From Clarkia xantiana subsp. parviflora (lineage: Eukaryota; Streptophyta; Magnoliopsida; Myrtales; Onagraceae): DNA of 64,000 nucleotides. The notes beneath the pieces were generated by a model that saw only the letters and a list, made by a program, of their open reading frames with translations, was not told where the DNA came from and searched no databases. Numbering within the stretch: the stretch's first letter is position 1; every line of letters begins with the position of its first letter. The stretch spans positions 41,750,774-41,814,773 of the forward strand of contig JAPTYO010000001.1 in NCBI GenBank assembly GCA_036873135.1. Reading direction: 5' to 3'. Of the stretch, positions 47,485 through 60,777 are shown piece after piece. Made by a program: the position numbers and the translations under genes.

Positions 47485-47851
47485 TAAAATCGCCCAAATA
47501 CCTTTATTTGCTAATTCAAAGTACAAATATATGGTATAATGAGTTTTAGAGACGAAGATAACCAATAGTGCGCTTTCCAGGTGCGCAACAGTCAAGGTAA
47601 TTGACATTAATTACGTAGCGCATTTACGAGATGTGTAGCGAAATTATGACGCGTCTAAAATTTGACAGTTACATGGTTGTACATCTCGTAAGTGCGATAC
47701 GTAATTAATGCTAATTACTTAATGTATCGCACTTGACAATTACGCAACGCTCATTGCACGCTTGGGAAGTGCGCTATTAAGTATTTTTATCTCTGAAACG
47801 CATTATATCTTGTATTTGAGTTAGCAAATATAAGTATTTTTGACGATTTTT
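47485..47851. mobile_element. Near-palindromic foldback MITE downstream of PDH E1-alpha
   Basis: The left arm (TAAAATCGCCCAAATACC...TTTGCTAATTCAAA) and the right arm are inverted copies over more than 80 bp. The inner parts also pair (GTGCGCTTTCCAGG with CTTGGGAAGTGCGC). I found no clear target duplication. A transcript across it would form a hairpin of about 180 bp per arm. Confidence 0.65.
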
Positions 47852-48940
47852 CCCAAATGTCCCCCCAAGCTTCACAAAAATAAAAAATGTACAACAATAC
47901 GACTATTATATTATCCAATAAATATGACTATTATAATTTATAAACTTCGTATTATTATCCCATCAACTATATATATTGTAGAAATATCAATAGTATTTGC
48001 AATCTAGTTTACTATACTTTTTTTATGATTATTATAGATATAATATTACTCTTAAGAAAATGCAGTGGTTATGATTATACATATTATTAATTAAGATGTA
48101 TAACTATAATTTATAGGAAAATAAAATAATGATTAGGTTCACCTGGAAAAAAGTAGCAATCTAGTTGAGAGTTGAGACAAGTGAAGAGCCCCACCCACCG
48201 ACCCAACCACATTTTATATTTTTTGTGCTTTTTACCTAAACTCTGTGTCCGTTTTACTTGGTTAGATAACAAATTATAATTAATCACTCTACTAAGACGA
48301 AGCAATTATTATTTAATACCAAAATGGTATGTAATAATATTTAATTAGTTATGCGAATATCGTCCTTTTTTATTAACTATAATTTGTATACATTAACTCA
48401 TTTATTTGAGAATTTATTTATCTGACTGAGTCCACCACCTAAGATATAAACCTAATTAATTAAACATTGGCACCTCATAAATAATATGGTAATAATGACC
48501 GCCATGAAGGAAGAGATCATATACGATTTTACTGATTTGGATCATACATTATTTTACTAATTTTGCTCTCTCAATCTTAATTGCTACACCAATTATTTGA
48601 GAAAAACAATTATTTATTTTCTTACATTTAATTATTGCGCTCTATTCATTTATATAATAATAAATAAATAAGTATATATATATATATATAAATGAAGAGA
48701 GTGCGGAGAATTAAATGTACATTCAGTTACATTCTTAAATATGCATATAATTAATTTGTTAAATAATTATAGCAAAACTATAGTAACTAAAAAGCATATT
48801 AAGAAGTGTTGAGAAATAAAAAATTCAACACACCACTTAAATACCGTAGATCTTAAAGCGAAATTTGCGTGGACTTGAAAATCCATTACTAAGTAATTCA
48901 TAAATTTCTCGCGTTCATGTTTTGGAAATAAAAAAATATT
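47852..48940. other. AT-rich spacer, nothing recognised
   Basis: A (TA)n run is at about 48673-48690. The ORF at 48111-48305 has no recognisable domain. Confidence 0.45.
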
Positions 48941-48941
48941 T

Positions 48942-49160
48942 ACGACATGTTTGGTTCAGGAAATTATAATATGAAATAAGGAATATGTAATACTAATATG
49001 AAGTTGTTTGGTTGATATAATGAATATGGAATGATAATTACAAATTCAATGTTTGGTTAGTAAAATGTTATACATAAATAAATGAAATATGAAATAATTG
49101 ACGTATATACCCCTTTACTATTTTATATTAATTGAATTGATAATATTAAATATAAAAAAA
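48942..49160. mobile_element. Truncated relative of the 9823-10861 element
   Basis: It starts GACATGTTTGGTTCAGGAAAT and follows the left ~200 bp of the other copy (AATATGGAATGATAATT-CAAAT and TATACCC). No right end was found. Confidence 0.6.
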
Positions 49161-51300
49161 AAATCAAATCACATACTATTTACGAATTGATTCAGTGCTA
49201 GTTTATTATTCTACAAACGCTATAAAATGTACTATTTTACAATATGTTTCATATGCGAAAACTTTTGAATGAAGAAACTTTTAAATGATCTTCAAAGAAG
49301 CATCTTCAGCAAAATTTAAACTCTCTTTATTTTTTAAAACACAAGTGGTTTTACTTTTATTGATCATGTTAAATCAACATTTTTTTGGCCGATCTTAAAA
49401 ATGGCTTCGCCCGGCCCGGGTACGATCAATTAAATCAACTCGGCACGATGGTAATGTTCTATTGCACAAAATAAATAATAATTAAAAAAATTGGTTGAAA
49501 CTTGCTTCAATTCGATTAATGGTTGATTTAAATTACACTCGACAAAATTTAGTTGAATTATTAGATGTTAGAGAAACTTAACAGTTAATTAGAAATTAAG
49601 TTTTTTTTTTTTAATATTTTGTAATTTAATTTATATTTTCTTATAATCTAACATATACAAATTCGACCATATCTACATTTGAGTCAACTATTTTCTTAAC
49701 TATTATGTTTTTTTTTTAAATGCACAATCATAGTGCATATGTAAAGTCAAATATTTATATATTTTTTTTGCCAAAATGGGAAGTCAAATATTAATTCAGG
49801 TTATTTAAGGTTGTCACACGGAAAAATAAAATAAAATTTTGAGGTAGTCTTACCATTTTTCTTCATTAATCTACATTAAATGATTATAAAAAAACATTAA
49901 AATGTGTTGTCTAGAAAAAGACAAACTTGGGGGGAAATAAATATTTAGACAAAAAAAATTAAGACATTTTTAAGATGTTAGTTCTACCCTTTTTTTTTTG
50001 GCCAACGTTAGTTCTACCATTTATAATGGATTTTTTGTTTTAATAATTGGTAGAGTACAGTTAGCTAAGAAAATGCATCAAATCTGAGATTATGAAATAG
50101 CTAAAGACTACATCTTAAGAGACTAATAGAATTGTGTTTAACGAGCCCACATTTTTACTATGCTAGTATGTTATTGGAGTTACGTTGATAGAGATAATAC
50201 ATTCATTGATTGCACATTAAGTCTAATTAGAGAAAATCTTAATCGGAAAGAATAAAAAGACAAACATTAAGTAGTGAGATGAATTTATATGGCTATATCA
50301 CTCCTTTCTTTGAAAAGAAAAATATTAAATAGGCCACAACTACTATTTAAACTATTAATTATTTAAACTTGTAAATTAATATTAATTATATTTTATTAAT
50401 ATAACATGTTCACCAATCACCATTATAATTAACTCTACACCAATTAACTCGTTACTATCTTAATATTGGAGGCCAAACCAATGCATAATAAAGTTTCAAG
50501 ATTCCCAATGGATTCCTCTTAGGAAATACTTCAAGATTAACGCTCTAAATTGGAATAATTTTGCATATGAAAAAATATATTCAAGATTCAAATATAATAT
50601 TTAAATTAAATATTAATATGTGAGTTGCTTATTTTTTATAATTGAGGTTGTCATGTTCAAACCGATCATTCTAATGCAATGGATATGTTATCTTTTATAA
50701 AGAGAAAACCTGAAGCATCATGAATGAATATGATTCATCATATATCCACTACAAATTTATATATATAACAAAACGACTTCACATATTAGTGAATGAAAAT
50801 GAATAGCTCTTTCACATTAGAATCAATATTAACCATATACATTCAACGTCGTTCATACATATGTCCAAACCTTACAGTGACTACTCCGACATATGACAGT
50901 GAATCCCTATTATCTATTAAACAAAACACTATACAATCGATCTATATTCTTAAGCACGTTACTTTCCAACCAGTATTTCACAAACCGCAAAATCTCCTCT
51001 TTATCAAAACAATTTCACAAATCAATAATAAAGTAACCGGCAAAATAAACAATGAAAACAAAAGAAAAATGAGAAATTTATATTTAAATAGATAATTTTG
51101 GAGATGAACCAATGAAATTACTTCGTGATAACATGGCTACCAAACAATAGCCTAATAATATAATTGATCTATACTCTTGAGCACATTCACCTCCAACTAA
51201 TCTTTCATAAACCGTAAAATTTTCTATCAATCACCACAAATATAAGCCTAACAAACATAATGCATTTGATAACTACACAATATGTTCTTATATAGAATTT
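49161..51300. other. AT-rich spacer, nothing recognised
   Basis: Homopolymer and AT runs dominate. The ORF at 50793-51095 has no domain and unlikely codon use. The end (51100-51150) resembles part of the 153-bp unit that follows. Confidence 0.45.
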
Positions 51301-51759
51301 AGATATTGAAATGATGTAAGATTAAAAATTCGAAATGGTGAAATTCTGACAATTGAAACGGTGAAATTTATCTATATATTATATAAACCAATGAAATTAC
51401 TCCATGATGACATGACAAATTTTTAAGCAACCTAGCCAAAATTGCATCTAAATAGATATTGAAATGATGTAAGATTAAAAATTCGAAATGGTGAAATTAT
51501 GACAATTGAAACGGTGAAATTTATCTATATATTATATAAACCAATGAAATTACTCCATGATGACATGACAAATTTTTAAGCAACCTAGCCAAAATTGCAT
51601 CTAAATAGATATTGAAATGATGTAAGATTAAAAATTCGAAATGTTGAAATTATGACAATTGAAACGGTGAAATTTATCTATATATTATATAAACCAATGA
51701 AATTACTCCATGATGACATGGCAAATTTTTAAGCAACCTAGCCAAAATTGCATCTAAAT
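51301..51759. repeat. Tandem array, three 153-bp units
   Basis: Units start at 51301, 51454 and 51607 with AGATATTGAAATGATGTAAG and end with CCAAAATTGCATCTAAAT. They differ from one another at only a few positions. A degenerate piece containing CCAATGAAATTACT lies before them at about 51109. Confidence 0.92.
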
Positions 51760-51871
51760 TATATAATATATAGATAGATAGATTAACTACTAAAGAAAAA
51801 AAAAACTAATAACTATTTTCATTTCCGCAATGAAAATAAAATATACATCCATTATGATAAAACCATATGTA

Positions 51872-52190
51872 TTAAGGGTGACCGGTTTTGGGTACCTTAA
51901 CTTTTTGTGTATTCCAGAATCAGATCAATATTAAACGGTTCCTATTTTATTACCCAAAATCGTACCAAAACATTTAGGAACCAGAACCGTACTAGAACCG
52001 TTAGAATCAATCGGTTCCGGGTATCCGTTAAAGAGCTAGTTACAAAATTTTAAAACTAAATAATCTGATTATGGGTACCAATTGGAACCGGGTTCCGGAG
52101 AAATTAGGACTTGAAGACCTGGAGTAGTGGCGAGATAGAAATTATTATAAAATCTATTTCTATTATCCGTTAAATGCTTAGTGTTTTTTA

Positions 52191-52232
<42 letters not shown>

Positions 52233-54750
52233 TGGTTTCAGTTTTGGGTATTTGGGTATCCGAACTTTTGTTGCGGAACCGGAAACGAAAACAACGTTTT
52301 TTGAATTTTTATCTCAAAACTGTTTATATCTAGGGTTAATACATAGTTTGGTTACTTATGTTTGTTAGTGTGACTGTTTAGTTCAAATTTGTTGTTTTTA
52401 ATTACATACGTTTGCAAATGTGACCATTTGGTTACATTTTAATAAAATGTCTAAAATAATCATATTCTTTCTCTGGAAGTAATTCATGTTGACCAGTGAC
52501 GAATCCAGGACCCAGGGGTTAGTGGGTGCACAATAATTCTTCTATAGACTATAGTTAAAAATGGGTCGGATCAAATATAATTTCGGTTCGAACTAACACA
52601 AAAAAATTCGTAATAAAATTGTAAAAGACAACTATATATATATATATATATATATATATTCTCATAATGAATAAAAAATATCAAATATTGATAATATCCA
52701 ATACAAACATAAAGAACATAACAAGAGTTATAAATGTTCCTGATCAAACAAATAAATAAAAGTTAACTAGAACGAGATAAATAAAAATCAATAATGTTTT
52801 TGTTTCAAAAAAATCTTAAAAATTGTAAAAAAAATAACTTAATGACATATGAAGAGAAATGAGACATAAAAGAAAATTAATAGTTTTAAGGGAAGAAAAA
52901 ATGACGATTGATAAAGATTTTTTTTTAAAAAAAATTTAGATCAAAACTTAGTATAATGATATTGTGAAAAAATAAATATTAAACAGTAAATGTATTTTTT
53001 AATTCTAGTTTAAAAATGAATATGACATAAGATGAAAGAGACTATACAATTAAAAAATGTTTTAAAAAAATTAGATTAAAAGCAAGTATTATGACATTGG
53101 GAAAAACAAAGATAAAATACATTAGAAATAACATAAAAAAATAAATATATATTTTAATTATAGTTTAAAACTGAAAATATCGCATAAGATGAAGAAAATT
53201 AATAATATATATATATAAAGGCAAAAATGTGGAAGGTGGTATCGTATAATGAAGTACCACACGAGTGGATATATAGAAATCCAAATCTGCCGAATCACTC
53301 ATGTTATGATCTTCTACATCCTAGGTCTTCCCGTTCCGTCATCTGGCTTATGTTCTTCATGTAGCATTCAGACCGAATGACTCTATGAAATTACGTCGAT
53401 ACTTCCACATATTACGAGTAACGTAGGAGACATCTCTATTTTTCCCCCCGGGAATCTTTCGAATTACCACTGCTTAGCTTTCAATTCGCCTCTGATCATC
53501 AAATGAAATGTGAATAACCCGTCCTCCTCTCTTTGAAACAAGGGGCTTCTGGTTTTGTCGGTGCTTGAAACAATTTTGTCTTCTCCATATTACTATGTCT
53601 CTAGAGTCAATAATTTTGGGAATTAAACCAATGATGTAGTAATTAATTTATGCATACAAAACCAACTAGACTACTCAGCATTATATGTCATTAGTTTACT
53701 TTGTAATTTTTATACGGGGTCTTTTGCAATTTTTTTACGGGGTCCTTATCGGTAATTGCTAATTTTTTACTCTAACTCGATCGAGTTAAGCGGTGTCCCG
53801 TGACCTCGTATAACTCTATGTAGATTCGTCCTTGATGTTGACGATGATTTCCAAGTAGCTTGTGGCGGCCCAAGACGGAGAATGGAATGGGAGGAGAGCT
53901 ATTGAGTTGGTGGTCGAAGGTGAAGAAATGGATTACTGGCACCGAAGCCGGCGTTAGGAAAGTGACGATACTCATGGAAGCGACGCATCGAGGTAGTTGA
54001 GGATAACGTCGCAATACGTGTTTCTGGAGCCGCGGGTGATGCTGGTGAAGTCGAAAGGCGGGACGGCGCGACCGAGACACAGTAGTCTTTCCGTCTAGGG
54101 ATATTCCTTGACCAAGACCGAGATCTAAAGGTCTTCAAGTATATTGGTGCTTGCAATCTTTTAAATGGAGAATGACCTTTCGTGAATCTTCCATGGATAG
54201 AAGCTTTGAGCTCCAAAATGGCTACAAGAAAGACTTCCATTTTGACGCCCGCCATTGCCGAGAAACCTATGCTCGAACTCATTAATGAAGTTGCATTTGA
54301 TTCAAAAAATTATTGAAATTGGCAATGCCCTCACACATAATCAATCAATCACGTGTAGGGTCAATTTGTATATGCCCATTAATCAAGAATTCTATGAGGA
54401 AGTAAAATTATTGACCGCAAATTAGAGCCATAGAACATGAAGGAAGATGACGACGAAGAAGATTATTAAACATATGGGAATTAACTGAATATAAGGTTAA
54501 ATTTGTTATTTTACAAATATTTAATCACATTTGATCAAACATAAGTGACTGCACTAAACAAGTTTGAACTGTTCTGTCACATTCTGAAACGCAAGTAACA
54601 ATTTAATCACATCAAAAAAGAAAAATAATCATTTGATCACATATTGCAAACGTAGGTAACCAAATAAAAAATGAACCTTTATATTTATCTAGAACCTATC
54701 CAAATGACTTCTGATCCGGTTCTAGTTCCAACCGGGTAATTTGCTCACTT
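51872..54750. mobile_element. Possible hAT-like element split by a Mutator-like insertion
   Basis: The left part (TTAAGGGTGACCGGTTTTGGG and GGTTCCGGGTATCCG words) and the right part after 54678 (GATCCGGTTCTAGTTCCAACC, GGGTAATTTGCTCACTTA) look like two halves of one element rich in GGTTCCGG/CCGGAACC. A target duplication was not found, so the outer limits are a guess. A (TA)n run lies at about 52196-52225. Confidence 0.35.
52332..54677. mobile_element. Mutator-like element, 2.3 kb, with gene-like islands
   Basis: The first ~150 bp and last ~190 bp are inverted relatives (GGTTACTTATGTTTG; ACATACGTTTGCAAATGTGA against its complement). Flanks TTTATATCT (52323-52331) and TTTATATTT (54678-54686) match in 8 of 9 bases. 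Inside, two GC-richer islands (53260-53570 and 53800-54290) look like gene pieces in otherwise AT-rich DNA. ORFs on the minus strand (53899-54282, 53772-54080) overlap in different frames and match no family I know. A phrase CAGTGACGAATCCAGG at about 52494 and its partner near 53826 may be ends of a further nested element. Confidence 0.5.
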
Positions 54751-54907
54751 ATGTAAAGGGAAATATCTAGTATTATTTCGTAGGTCCCTATGTTATACAC
54801 ATTGTGTATTGCTAGTTGCTTTATGCCAGCAGCAATATTGCTGGAATATACAGCTAAATATTAATCAATTAAATTATAGATATGTAAAGACTTTTTCTTC
54901 TTACTCG

Positions 54908-54916
54908 TATATATAG
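54908..54916 (+). promoter_or_regulatory. Probable TATA box of the GATL gene
   Basis: TATATATAG lies about 180 bp before the ATG at 55093 and is followed by a CT-rich stretch (54930-54985) typical of plant 5' UTRs. Confidence 0.5.
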
Positions 54917-55092
54917 ACGTATTAAATTTACTCTCTTTAACTCTCTCTTCCCCAAACCTAACGGCGTCTCTCTCACTCTATCTCTAGAGTGCAGATGGAG
55001 TAGAAACCGCGTTCCGCCATTGACTCATCTTCTTCGCTTATCTTTAAACCTCCACTAAACCCACCATCGCCATCTCCGACCCACCATTTCCG

Positions 55093-56181
55093 ATGCTTCG
55101 ATTCGACGCCGTCATCCTCCTCGTCCTCATTGCTCTTACGCCGGTCTGCTTCTCCATTCGGTCGTTTCCGCTCCGTGACAGCCATGATTTCGGATTCATC
55201 GAGGCCCCAGGGTACCGGAACGGAGCGGAGTGCGTCGCCATTACCGCCGGAGACCTCGAGGTTGTGTCCTACTGCGATCCGTCTCTGGTTCACATCGCTA
55301 TGACGCTGGACTCGGAGTACTTGCGTGGATCCATCGCTGCCGTGCACTCTGTCCTCCGCCACGCGTCTTGTCCGGAGAACATATTTTTCCACTTCGTATC
55401 GGCCGAGTTCGACCCGTCGAGTCCTCGAGTTCTGACTCAGTTGGTGAGATCGATCTTCCCGTCGCTCAACTTCAAGGTCTACATCTTTAGGGAGGATAGA
55501 GTCATCAACCTCATCTCATCCTCGATCCGCCACGCGTTAGAGAATCCGTTGAACTACGCGCGGAACTATCTCGGAGATATCCTCGATCCCTGCGTAGACC
55601 GGGTTATCTACCTAGACTCCGACGTAGTGGTGGTAGACGACGTCCGGCGGCTCTGGGACACGCGGCTGACGAATTCGAGAGTCATCGGCGCGCCAGAGTA
55701 TTGCCACGCCAATTTCACCAAGTACTTCACCGATAGCTTCTGGTCCGATCCGGTGCTTTCCAGAGTTTTCGCGTCGCGGCGGCCCTGCTACTTCAACACC
55801 GGAGTCATGGTCATGGATCTGGTGGCGTGGAGAGAGGGGAGCTTCAGAAAGAGAATCGAGAACTGGATGGAGGTGCAGAAGCGGAAGAGGATCTACGAAT
55901 TAGGCTCACTACCGCCGTTCTTGCTTGTTTTCGCCGGCAAAGTGGAGGCAATCGACCACAGGTGGAATCAGCACGGCCTCGGCGGCGACAATGTGAGAGG
56001 GAGCTGTCGATCGCTGCACCCAGGTCCGGTGAGCCTCCTGCATTGGAGCGGCAAGGGTAAGCCATGGGCGCGGCTTGATTCGAAGAACCCCTGCCCACTC
56101 GATTCTCTGTGGGAGCCCTATGATTTGTTCAAGCCGATCCGGAATCGATTGAAAGATCGATCCAGCTTCTTCTCATCGTGA
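55093..56181 (+). CDS. GATL: Galacturonosyltransferase-like protein (GATL, GT8), 362 aa, intronless
   Basis: This is a type-8 glycosyltransferase of the plant GATL clade, which acts in the Golgi on pectin or xylan synthesis; the exact activity is not settled for most members. Residues 1-21 form a hydrophobic signal or anchor ([13 protein letters not shown]). Visible motifs are [14 protein letters not shown] (67-80), [18 protein letters not shown] (154-171), the metal-binding YLDSD (Asp175, Asp177), [13 protein letters not shown] (201-213, with an N-glycosylation site at 207), [11 protein letters not shown] (233-243), the [10 protein letters not shown] loop (291-300) and HWSGKGKPW (317-325). 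The length and lack of introns match GATL genes. The GATL clade lacks the long N-terminal stem of GAUT proteins, as here. All catalytic residues are present and the frame is intact. Confidence 0.96.
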   Translation: MLRFDAVILLVLIALTPVCFSIRSFPLRDSHDFGFIEAPGYRNGAECVAITAGDLEVVSYCDPSLVHIAMTLDSEYLRGSIAAVHSVLRHASCPENIFFHFVSAEFDPSSPRVLTQLVRSIFPSLNFKVYIFREDRVINLISSSIRHALENPLNYARNYLGDILDPCVDRVIYLDSDVVVVDDVRRLWDTRLTNSRVIGAPEYCHANFTKYFTDSFWSDPVLSRVFASRRPCYFNTGVMVMDLVAWREGSFRKRIENWMEVQKRKRIYELGSLPPFLLVFAGKVEAIDHRWNQHGLGGDNVRGSCRSLHPGPVSLLHWSGKGKPWARLDSKNPCPLDSLWEPYDLFKPIRNRLKDRSSFFSS

Positions 56182-58069
56182 TTAGGAGGCAGAAACAAGA
56201 ATCATGCATGCTCAATTCTTTCTTTGCTAGATCGTTCTGTACAGATTCTTCAATTAGGTAAGTGGGTGATTGCAGGTTACACAGATTGGATTGGTGGTTG
56301 ATGATGGGGGAATAGATAGATTTTGATCTTCAAACTTTTGTTTGATTCAATTTGTTTGATTGGATTGATACATGAATTTAGATTCATTGATTATTTTGAA
56401 TGGAGGAGATTTTCCAGTTTCTAGAACAATTTTGGAAGAAGATTGTGTTATTTTGTAATGTTATTTTGCAGCATTGTTTGATGATGGAAACTTAACTACA
56501 TTTGAACTCAAGCAGTTAAGCCAATCTACTTAAGCTATTATCTCTTGGTTTTTGAAAATTTATAATTGATTGATTGTTGCTGATATTTTGTTTTTCCTTA
56601 TAACCATGTTTGATTTGATATGTATTAGATATACATTGATTAAAATATTTTAGGTAATATATAGCTGATATTGTTTTGATGGAACTTGTATAACTATATA
56701 TATATATATATATATAAAGTTATTAAAGATCTAAAAATACTCCTAAGTAAGTGCAGCATATTTACACATTTTTAATTATTTTTATCCTAGGATCATTGTG
56801 TTTACAAAGAGTAAATGTATTTTGTCATTATTAACTATGTATTAGTTAATATAATGATTTAAGTGAGACTTAACGAACTCATAATTTACTATATATAGGT
56901 ATTAGTTAATGCCGTGTGAAAATATAATATACTTTTGGGTAAGGTTAAAAATTGTGAATTTTTTTATGAAATTTCCATAGAAAGTGATATAGTGTCTTGT
57001 TAAGAACTAATACATTTATTCATTAATTTCTCTTTCTTACTTTTTCTATTAAAATTTTACAAGAAATTTCATATTTTAAATATTTACTCTATAATTTTAC
57101 ATTTAAAAAATATACACTCGCCCTAACCTAAAGCCAGCCTATAAAAAATAATGTACGGATCATAAATATTTTTTAATTTTTATTGATAAGAAATAAAGCG
57201 GTCTCGTGATATTACAATTACATTACACACGGTTAATTTAGTTCGAGTATCGTTGTTGTTGATGTTGCTTTAATCGATTGGTGACAGTTGTAATGTCCGA
57301 TGCTGAGCTGGCACATTTTGGCCTTTTTCGTTGATACCATATAATAATTAATAGTGGCTATGATTATTATTTGGCATAGTGGGTATGAATGGACATTAAT
57401 ATATATATATATATCAAATTCTCTTTTTTGTCAATTTGTGGAATTATTTATTTTCGTTTAGGCCAGCTGACAGAAAAAATGAATAATTTTCCTTTCCACA
57501 TAAAGAAAATGTCCGACTGTTATAGAAATTAGAAAGGATTATTAAAAATACCTTATGGCTTACATTTTTAAAAAATATCATTATTTTGTTTGTCTGCTAC
57601 CAATATATTTAATCTCTCAATTTTTTTTTTTTTTAATAATATAAGATCCTGTTTAGGTCAATTGTCTCTGTTTTGATTATTACAAAAAAATAAAATAAAA
57701 TTGTCCATGCTTTGGCCTTTTGGCCGACATCATATTTTATTTTGTGGCAATGGCCGACGTTATTTAGGTCAAGTCGCTATAGGGAATATATATATATATA
57801 TTTTTTTTTTTCACGAGTGTTTATTAGGAGTGTAAAAAATCGTAATATATTTTTTTCTAAATCTAGAAAAAAAATCGATCACATTGCTTCAATCTGTTAG
57901 GAAAAAGTACTGATTATATATATTTTTTAATTCTCAAAACTTTAATAGATTTTCAACAAAACAATCTCTACTTAAATAATATATCTATAAAAAAAAATTG
58001 CATTGATGCTTTACTATTACACTTGTGTTTGTCAGGGGAACAAACTTCGGTTGATATATATTATATATA
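56182..58069. other. GATL 3' region and AT-rich spacer
   Basis: The first ~300 bp are likely 3' UTR. Several (TA)n runs (about 56695-56716, 57399-57413, 57786-57800) follow. No gene was recognised. Confidence 0.5.
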
Positions 58070-59917
58070 TCTACTATATTATATTAATTCGGTATCAGAA
58101 GCCCTTTGGCTGACACGTGGACAGTCCACGTAGTCACCGTTTCCTAATTTAATCGGAATTTAATAGGGGTTCTCTATATTTAGATACATAATATTGATTG
58201 AGTGAAAATTAAGAAGTATTTTTTATCTCCTATTTTGGTCTCTACGCAATTTAAAGAAACAAACTAATTAAAAGTTTCCTTTTAAATAGAACATCTATAC
58301 AGTTCGGTTCCGGGAGACCGTAGGCCGCCACGTAAGCAGTGTATATATAATATATATAATAATAATAATAATAATAAATAATGCAACGTGTTAGGCAATA
58401 AATAGAATATATAATGAATTATATAATTATTATTATATAGTGATGTTAAAAGAGGATAATATTTCACTATATATAATAGAAAAACATATTCAAAAACATA
58501 ATAATAATAATAATAATAATAAAATATATAAAACATACATAATATATTATATGAATAAAAGATAAAACGACCCTTTCATTTTTATTTTTATTTTTACTTT
58601 ATGAATCAAATTATATGTTTTCAAATATAAAGTTTTACTATCAAACTTAGTTTGCAAATAATAATATTTTTTATCAAATTATTTGTTTTCGAATATAACA
58701 TTATATTGTCTAGGACTAAAAAAAATTAAATAGAAAAAATGTATTTTTTAGACGTATTAAATTGGTAACGGCTAGAGGTGATGAGTATAGAAGATCCTAC
58801 AAAGAATAATTATATATTTAAGAAATAATAATATTTATATATATTTTTGTTGGATTGATTTGCTTCTTTGAAATGAATATGGAAAAAGTTGAAGCTAAAT
58901 ATATTTACATCGATATGCTGCTATATATATACTTATGCCAAATTTTAGAAACTTTAGTCCACACCGAACTTTATAAATTCTTATTATGGAGTTACCTTTT
59001 AAGTATCTTTCATTATTTACAATTTTTTTAATATATAATTACCAAACAAAACTTTATATACCAAATAAAGTTCTTATTGAGTATATAAATATCAATAAAA
59101 CTTTTCCATCAAACCCTCATAAACACAAACATTAATTCTCAATACGTTGCATTGGATTTTCAATAGAGAGTAATTTATATAGCAATGCAGTTATTTGATG
59201 GCACATTAGAATTTTGATAATTTCAAACGACAATTCTATTAAAAAAAATTGCAACTCATCCTTTTGTTTTATCGCAGTTAGTTAATGATGGATTTGAATA
59301 GCCGCAGGTAGCCCCTCCACCAGGGATACACCGTACACCACCAACAATGTTGTGGAAGGTCACCACCCTAATGCTGACGATGATCCAAAAACCAAACACA
59401 AGGTAGATTGTTGTTGCTCCGTTAATCTAGATGTTTGTTTACCAAGTATTTTATATGATGATATTTATATCATATCATATTTATAACATGGCTTTAATTG
59501 CATAGATATATGTAATTCTTTTGTTAATATTAACGCTTTCAATATTGTAGTTATATGTTGGCCAAAAAAAAAATAATATTGTAGTTATATTCTACTCTGC
59601 ATTAGTATCTTTTATTTAAGTTTGTCTTAATCAAAAGTTAAATTTTTATTTGTAAATCTGTACATGTTTTTTTTTTACTTTTTTTAGTTATAATAATTAA
59701 TAGTCTAAAATTGATGAAATTTATTAATTACATATAGCCGTAGATGATCATAATCTGGTTTGGAAAGTGCTTACTTATGATGAAATTCACACAACTTTTA
59801 CACCCAAAATTTTACTAGACTGACCTTAACTACAAGAATCCAAATAAAATTTTTTCTAAAGACTCACATATAGCTTTTGGAAGAAAAAAAACTCATAAAT
59901 AGCTATAAATATTATAT

Positions 59918-59955
<38 letters not shown>

Positions 59956-60777
59956 CTTAATTAATATAATTTGATTTTTTTTACATATGTGTACCTATAC
60001 CATCCTGTATTGACAATATTATGACTAAGCGTGTGTCCACCCTCTAAAGAAGTATACATATGTATACTCAAAAAGGTACATTAATAATTATTTAGTATTA
60101 AAAATATATAGAAAATATTTAAATTAATGCATGTAAAAGAAAAACTATACATATATTTAATCATGTATAATTATTTATCAAACGGCATAGTAATTTTGTA
60201 GATTCAAATGAAAAATTAAATTTTGTTAACAAATTTATATGATATTAATACTATAAAAATATTATATAGGACTTATTTAAGAACACAAAAAAAACTTAAA
60301 AGGGAAAAAATATACCTAAAAGTGTATAATAATTTATTTTTAAATATAAATAAACGTAGTATATATAGATGTTTCCCTATTATTGAACGATTCTTAAAAT
60401 AAATATATTAATATAAAATATGATATAGGGAAGTATAAAAGTTTCTACCTTAATTAAGAAATTTTCTTATTTAGTTATATATACACATTTTATTAAATTT
60501 AACAACAATAAAGTTTGTATTTTGGTTGTATATCTTGCTGATTTGATATTTTATACTATTAATAATAAGAGTCGAGAGAAAATATAGGGTAAAACTTTAA
60601 AATAAAATAAAAATCTAAATACAAATACTCAATAACTACGTTAAAGAATATTATAAATATTAAGTACTTTAAACTTAATTTCATTTTGATAACTTTTTTT
60701 TAATATGCATTGATATTTTTATTTAAAAAGTTTGACGAATTATTTTTGCCCGCGCGGTGCGCGGGATTAGTAGCTAG
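58070..60777 (+). mobile_element. Non-autonomous Helitron candidate, 2.7 kb
   Basis: It starts TCTACTATATTATATTAA at 58070. It ends with a 7-bp-stem hairpin (CCCGCGC-GGT-GCGCGGG, about 60749-60765), a short spacer, and CTAG at 60774-60777. It is flanked by A on the left (58069) and T on the right (60778), the Helitron insertion pattern. There is no inverted repeat at the ends and no Rep/helicase. The left end carries two related segments (58098-58135 and 58300-58345). A GC-richer island at 59290-59405 may be a captured gene piece. Confidence 0.6.

Noticed and set aside
50793..51095. 100-codon ORF as a gene
   Set aside because: AT-driven codons, no domain, and it abuts tandem repeats.
54973..55392. 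Minus-strand 139-codon ORF at the start of the GATL gene
   Set aside because: It is complementary to the GATL 5' UTR and coding start; the GATL frame has all family motifs.
58282..58536. Tyr/Leu-rich 84-codon ORF
   Set aside because: It reads through AAT and TA simple repeats within the Helitron candidate.
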